Below are positions 60,371 through 64,000 of a stretch of 64,000 nucleotides of DNA, in pieces. The position numbers were made by a program, and so were the translations under genes. The notes under the pieces are model-generated. The model worked only from the letters and a program-made list of their open reading frames with translations, did no database searches and had not been told where the DNA came from. The stretch covers positions 1-64,000 of the forward strand of contig JAFGEZ010000014.1 in NCBI GenBank assembly GCA_016931295.1, written 5' to 3'. Numbering within the stretch: position 1 is the first letter of the stretch; every line of letters begins with the position of its first letter. Source of the DNA: Candidatus Krumholzibacteriota bacterium. Lineage in GTDB: Bacteria > Krumholzibacteriota > Krumholzibacteriia > Krumholzibacteriales > Krumholzibacteriaceae.

Positions 60371-60734
60371 GAATCCTCCGGGATGAAGACGAGAGGGCGC
60401 CGGGCGGCTCTCTTCCGTATGGAAATAATCCGGCGCCTCGAAGTCAACAGATATGTTCATTCGGACATATCGGATCGCTGCGCCGCCGCCCGGCGCGGTG
60501 ACCGGCCTTCCCCCGCCCGGAGAGGTCCGGCCCGCCGGTTCAGGCCGCGCTTCCGGGAACGCAACATGTTGTCATGAAAAGAGATGAAAGCCGTGGAAGC
60601 GCGCCGCGGCGCGGCCCCCGCGCATCAACTTTACGAAAATTCGTGCTTTATACTAAAAAGGCGCTGTTGTATATTTCTAGCCCTGACAGCAGGCGAAATC
60701 CACGATAATCGTCTCGACGAGGAGGATCGTCCGG
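60371..60734. promoter_or_regulatory. Divergent control region of tungstate operon and AOR-fusion gene
   Basis: This 364-bp gap holds no gene. Toward wtpA, TTGACT (60447-60442, minus) directly abuts the operator at 60450-60471. Toward the fusion gene, TATACT at 60649-60654 is a good -10 with only weak -35 candidates. Between the poles are a palindrome CAACATGTTG at 60562-60571 and ACGAA-AA-TTCGT at 60633-60644, just upstream of that -10. GGAGGA near 60720 is the fusion gene's ribosome site. Confidence 0.6.
60450..60471. promoter_or_regulatory. ModE-type inverted-repeat operator
   Basis: GATATGT (60450-60456), an eight-base spacer, and ACATATC (60465-60471) form a perfect inverted repeat. It touches the -35 of the wtpA promoter. 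The ATAT-rich half-sites resemble known ModE boxes. It is the likely site of the ModE-like regulator encoded in the same operon; binding is inferred. Confidence 0.5.
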
Positions 60735-63700
60735 ATGCCCGAGAAACGCATCGAGAAGATGAAGACAGCCCACGAGGTCCTCTGCGAATTCCCCTTCGAG
60801 GTCGTCCAGCTCGATCGGGGCTACGCGAACCGCTGGCTGCGGGTGGACGTGGGAACGAACGAGATCTCCATCCACCCGGTCGACGAACGGATGAAGGAGC
60901 TCTGGACCGGCGGGAAGGGCTTCGACCTCTGGCTGACCCTCCGGGAGGTCACCGGCGAGACGAAGTGGGACAGCCCGGAGAACCCGATCTGCTTCTCGGC
61001 CGGCCCCCTCGGCGGCACCACCTCCTTTCCCGGCTCGGGGAAGACGCTCGTGACCGCCGTGTCGCCGGCGACCCACATGATGATGGACTGCAACGTCGGC
61101 GGCTACTTCGGCCCCTACCTGAAGTTCGCCGGCTTCGACGCCCTCATGGTGACGGGCAAGGCGAAGGAGGACGTGATCGTCCTCATCGACGCCGTCGCCG
61201 GACGCGTGTCGATCGAGAAGGCCCCGCTGGAGAGCGTCGACTCGCACCTGCTCGCCGAGGAGCTCACCGCGATGTACGCCGTCGACGATATCGACCGGCG
61301 CAACATCGCCGTCGTCTCCGCCGGACGCGGCGCCGAGCACACCCGGATGGGCGTCCTCAACTTCTCGTTCTGGGACTGGCGCCGGTCCGCCGCCCGGATC
61401 AAGCAGGCCGGCCGCGGCGGCATCGGTTCGGTCTTCCGCAACAAGATGGTCAAGGCGGTCGTCTGCAAGAACCGCCAGATCACGCCCGCCTGGCGGATCG
61501 AGGAAAGCCCCGTGGCCTCGATGATCCGGCCGAAGCGGATCCCCGCGCAGGCGTGCGCCGGCGAGGTCGAGGAGATCGGGGCGATCGTCGAGCGGTGGAA
61601 CAGCGACCCGGAGTACGTCATCGAGATGATGCAGGACATCCAGGACCGCTTCCGCTTCGTCTCGAAGACGGCGATCGAGGAGATACAACGGCTCACCGGC
61701 AAGCCGAAGAGCCACCTCTACCACATCGCCACCTTCTACAAGGCCTTCACGCTCGAACCGCGGGGAGAGACGGTCATCCAGGTCTGCATGGGCACCGCCT
61801 GCCACGTGAAGGGCTCGGCGAAGATCCTCGATTCATTCGAGCGCGTCCTCGGCGTGAAGACGGGCGAGACGACGCCCGACCGGAAATACACGCTCGACGC
61901 GGTCGCCTGCCTCGGCGCCTGCTCGATCGCGCCGGTCGTCAAGATCGGCGACGAGGTCTTCGGGAACGTCAAGAGCAAGGACGTCGAGAAGCTCCTCGCC
62001 GCGGCGGTTGGCGGCGGCGGCGCGAGGAAGAGTCCGGCCGCGGCGGCCCCGCGGGCGGCGACACCCCTCGGCCCCGGCGACCTCGCGGACATCGCCGCGA
62101 AGGAGAGAGAGGTTGCCGCGGGCTACGCGGGCATGCTGATGGTCTGCACCGGGACGGGCTGCGTCTCGGCCGGCGGTTTCGCCATCCGCGACAGGCTCGA
62201 GGCGGCGCTCCGCGAGCGGAAGATGGAGAAAGACTGGCTCGTCGTCGGGACGGGCTGCAACGGTTTCTGCGCGATGGGTCCGATCGTGGTCGTCCAGCCG
62301 GCGGGCACCTTCTACCAGAAGGTGAAGGAGACGGACGTCGACGAGATCGTCGACGCCCTCGCCGGCGGCGCCGTCGTCGAACGGCTCCTCCACACCGACC
62401 CGGTGAGCGGCGCGGTCAACGAAACGATGGACGAGATCGCGTTCTTCAGCAAGCAGCAGCTCATCGCCCTCAGGAACAAGGGGCTGATCGATCCGGAGAA
62501 GATCGAACACTACATCGCGCGCGGCGGCTACGAGGCGCTGAAGAAGGCCCTCGGCGACATGGCGCCGGCCGATATCCGCGCCGAGGTGACGGCCTCGGGG
62601 ATCCGCGGCCGCGGCGGCGGCGGCTTCCCCGCCGGCGTGAAATGGGAATCGGGGTGGAAGGCGGCCCGGGAACGCGACGAGGAGATCTACGTCGTCTGCA
62701 ACGCGGACGAGGGAGACCCGGGAGCCTTCATGGACCGCTCGATCATCGAGACCGATCCGCACTCGGTCATCGAGGGCATGATCATCGGCTCGGTCGCCGT
62801 CGGCGCGAGGCAGGGGTTCATCTATCTCCGCAAGGAGTATCCCCTCGCCCTCGTGCGCCTGCGCAGGGCGATCGATCAGTGCCGCGCCCGCGGCATCCTC
62901 GGCGACGACATCCTCGGCTCCGGGCATTCCTTCGACATCCACGTGCACCGGGGCGCGGGCGCCTTCGTCTGCGGCGAATCGAGCGCCCTGATGGCCTCGA
63001 TGGCCGGCAAGCCCGGCGAGCCGCGCGCCAAGTACGTGCACTCGGTCGAGTACGGCTTCCGCGACAAGCCGACGGTGCTCAACAACGTCGAGACCTGGGC
63101 GAACATCCCCGAGATCGTCGGCAGGGGCGCCGCGTGGTTCGCCGGCATCGGCTCGGGCGACGTCTCGAAGAGCCCCTGGAACGGCTCCTCGGGGACGAAG
63201 GTCTTCTCGCTCGTCGGCGACGTCCGCAACACGGGCCTCGTCGAGGTCCCGATGGGGATCACGCTGCGCGAGATCGTCGAGGAGATCGGCGGCGGCATCC
63301 CGGACGGCCGCCTCTTCAAGGCCGTCCAGACGGGCGGCCCCTCGGGCGGCTGCCTGCCGGCCGAAAAGCTCGACATGCCGGTCGATTTCGATTCCCTCTC
63401 CGAGGCCGGCTCGATGATGGGATCGGGCGGCATGATCGTCATGGACGATCACACCTGCATGGTCGACATCGCGCGCTACTTCATCGAATTCCTCATGGAC
63501 GAGTCCTGCGGCAAGTGCACCGCCTGCCGCGAGGGCCTCTACCAGATGCACCGGATCCTCTCCCGCATCACCGGCGGCGAGGGAGTCGAGGGGGACGTCG
63601 GGAAGCTCGAGGAGCTCTGCGACACGGTGCGGGAAACGAGCCTCTGCCAGCTCGGCGGCTCCGCCCCCAACCCGGTCCTCTCGACGATCAGGTACTTCCG

Positions 63701-63935
63701 CGACGAGTACGACGCCCACATCCAGGACAAGCGGTGCCCCGCGGGCGTCTGCAAGGCGCTCGTCGCCTACTCGATCAACGACAACTGCACCGGCTGCCAC
63801 CTGTGCTCCAGGAACTGCCCCGTCGACGCCATCGCCGGGGAACCGAAGGGCATGCACACGATCGACGAGACGAAATGCATCAGGTGCGGCATCTGCCACG
63901 AGGTCTGCAGGTTCGACGCCGTGGAGGTCAAGTAA
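60735..63935 (+). CDS. AOR-N / NuoE / NuoF / ferredoxin fusion oxidoreductase
   Basis: A 1066-residue cytoplasmic flavin and iron-sulfur protein. Residues about 25-255 match the N-terminal domain of tungsten aldehyde:ferredoxin oxidoreductase (GGKGFDLWLTL, AGPLGGTTSFPGSGKT, GGYFGPYLKFAGFDALMVTGKA). The catalytic AOR domains 2 and 3 are missing. Residues about 270-420 are NuoE-like (LYHIATFYKAF, [2Fe-2S] Cys near 351, 356, 392 and 396). A second thioredoxin-like [2Fe-2S] module (Cys near 471, 476, 512, 516) precedes NuoF: FMN/NAD site GRGGGGFPAGVKW near 624, SLBB, and [4Fe-4S] in SCGKCTACREG near 925. Two ferredoxin clusters end it. This is probably an NAD(H)-to-iron-sulfur electron module docked to a tungsten enzyme. 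GGAGGA precedes the ATG. Confidence 0.9.
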   Translation: MPEKRIEKMKTAHEVLCEFPFEVVQLDRGYANRWLRVDVGTNEISIHPVDERMKELWTGGKGFDLWLTLREVTGETKWDSPENPICFSAGPLGGTTSFPGSGKTLVTAVSPATHMMMDCNVGGYFGPYLKFAGFDALMVTGKAKEDVIVLIDAVAGRVSIEKAPLESVDSHLLAEELTAMYAVDDIDRRNIAVVSAGRGAEHTRMGVLNFSFWDWRRSAARIKQAGRGGIGSVFRNKMVKAVVCKNRQITPAWRIEESPVASMIRPKRIPAQACAGEVEEIGAIVERWNSDPEYVIEMMQDIQDRFRFVSKTAIEEIQRLTGKPKSHLYHIATFYKAFTLEPRGETVIQVCMGTACHVKGSAKILDSFERVLGVKTGETTPDRKYTLDAVACLGACSIAPVVKIGDEVFGNVKSKDVEKLLAAAVGGGGARKSPAAAAPRAATPLGPGDLADIAAKEREVAAGYAGMLMVCTGTGCVSAGGFAIRDRLEAALRERKMEKDWLVVGTGCNGFCAMGPIVVVQPAGTFYQKVKETDVDEIVDALAGGAVVERLLHTDPVSGAVNETMDEIAFFSKQQLIALRNKGLIDPEKIEHYIARGGYEALKKALGDMAPADIRAEVTASGIRGRGGGGFPAGVKWESGWKAARERDEEIYVVCNADEGDPGAFMDRSIIETDPHSVIEGMIIGSVAVGARQGFIYLRKEYPLALVRLRRAIDQCRARGILGDDILGSGHSFDIHVHRGAGAFVCGESSALMASMAGKPGEPRAKYVHSVEYGFRDKPTVLNNVETWANIPEIVGRGAAWFAGIGSGDVSKSPWNGSSGTKVFSLVGDVRNTGLVEVPMGITLREIVEEIGGGIPDGRLFKAVQTGGPSGGCLPAEKLDMPVDFDSLSEAGSMMGSGGMIVMDDHTCMVDIARYFIEFLMDESCGKCTACREGLYQMHRILSRITGGEGVEGDVGKLEELCDTVRETSLCQLGGSAPNPVLSTIRYFRDEYDAHIQDKRCPAGVCKALVAYSINDNCTGCHLCSRNCPVDAIAGEPKGMHTIDETKCIRCGICHEVCRFDAVEVK

Positions 63936-64000
63936 TGGCTACCGGGAAACACACCGTCGTCATCGACGGCGAGAAGCGGGTCGAGGTCGTCGAGGGAACG
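63935..64000 (+). CDS. Start of a NuoG/ferredoxin-like subunit (cut by window)
   Basis: Only 22 residues are seen (MATGKHTVVIDGEKRVEVVEGT). The pattern of a beta strand, a charged turn and V-x-EGT matches the opening of NuoG/HndD-type [2Fe-2S] domains. The ATG overlaps the fusion gene's stop (TAATG), so the two are coupled and probably in one complex. Confidence 0.55.
   Translation, partial: MATGKHTVVIDGEKRVEVVEGT

Overview
The window is high-GC, gene-dense bacterial chromosome, apparently from a metagenomic diderm of the FCB-like candidate phyla (Krumholzibacteriota, Eisenbacteria or Latescibacterota are the sort of lineage suggested). The reasons are signal peptides and lipoproteins, peptidoglycan-recycling genes, a gingipain-type C25 peptidase and four large secreted proteins that end in the same FlgD-like/type IX-style sorting domain (NPF/NPC motif, then a GVYF or GTYL turn near the end). 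The phylum is an inference; there is no rRNA here. Promoters look like ordinary sigma-70 sites (TTGACA, 17-18 bp, TATAAT-like).

Layout. 1-4.9 kb: minus-strand surface-glycan operon (flippase, GT4, GT2, ArnT-like GT cut by the window edge). 5-17 kb: secreted M1 aminopeptidase, small secreted protein, class V aminotransferase, two LiaF-like membrane proteins, secreted M28 peptidase with an inserted propeller, tldD-tldE, and an eight-repeat secreted protein. 17-23 kb: two-domain aspartyl protease with PDZ, beta-CASP nuclease, endonuclease V, rhomboid protease. 23.1-23.6 kb: gene-free DNA full of inverted repeats. 23.6-28.4 kb: a second minus-strand glycan operon (GT4, DegT aminotransferase, GT4) whose last gene is a thioredoxin-like protein with an in-frame TGA exactly where the first redox cysteine belongs, followed by a SECIS-like hairpin: a probable selenoprotein. 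28.5-38.6 kb: RNA methyltransferase, phosphofructokinase with pyrophosphate-type residues, thioredoxin lipoprotein, S9 peptidase fused to a thioredoxin-like domain, MFS carrier, C69 dipeptidase and an RRM protein. 38.8 kb: tRNA-Asp. 38.9-42.5 kb: NagZ, a SpoIID-domain lipoprotein and a miniature AnmK-like protein. 42.6-53.1 kb: C25 peptidase, three small secreted proteins sharing a C-terminal tail, a dockerin-like protein, and two lipoproteins.

53.1-64 kb is the most coherent system. An eleven-gene minus-strand operon encodes tungstate/molybdate uptake (wtpABC), a ModE-like regulator, a small Cys-rich protein, and pterin cofactor synthesis (MobB-like, moeA, moaA, moaC, MOSC, mogA). It diverges from a 1066-residue plus-strand protein that joins the N-terminal domain of tungsten aldehyde:ferredoxin oxidoreductase (AOR) to NuoE-like, NuoF-like and 2[4Fe-4S] ferredoxin modules. 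A second redox subunit begins at the window edge. The arrangement suggests that the uptake and cofactor operon serves a tungsten-dependent, NAD-linked oxidoreductase encoded by the diverging genes.
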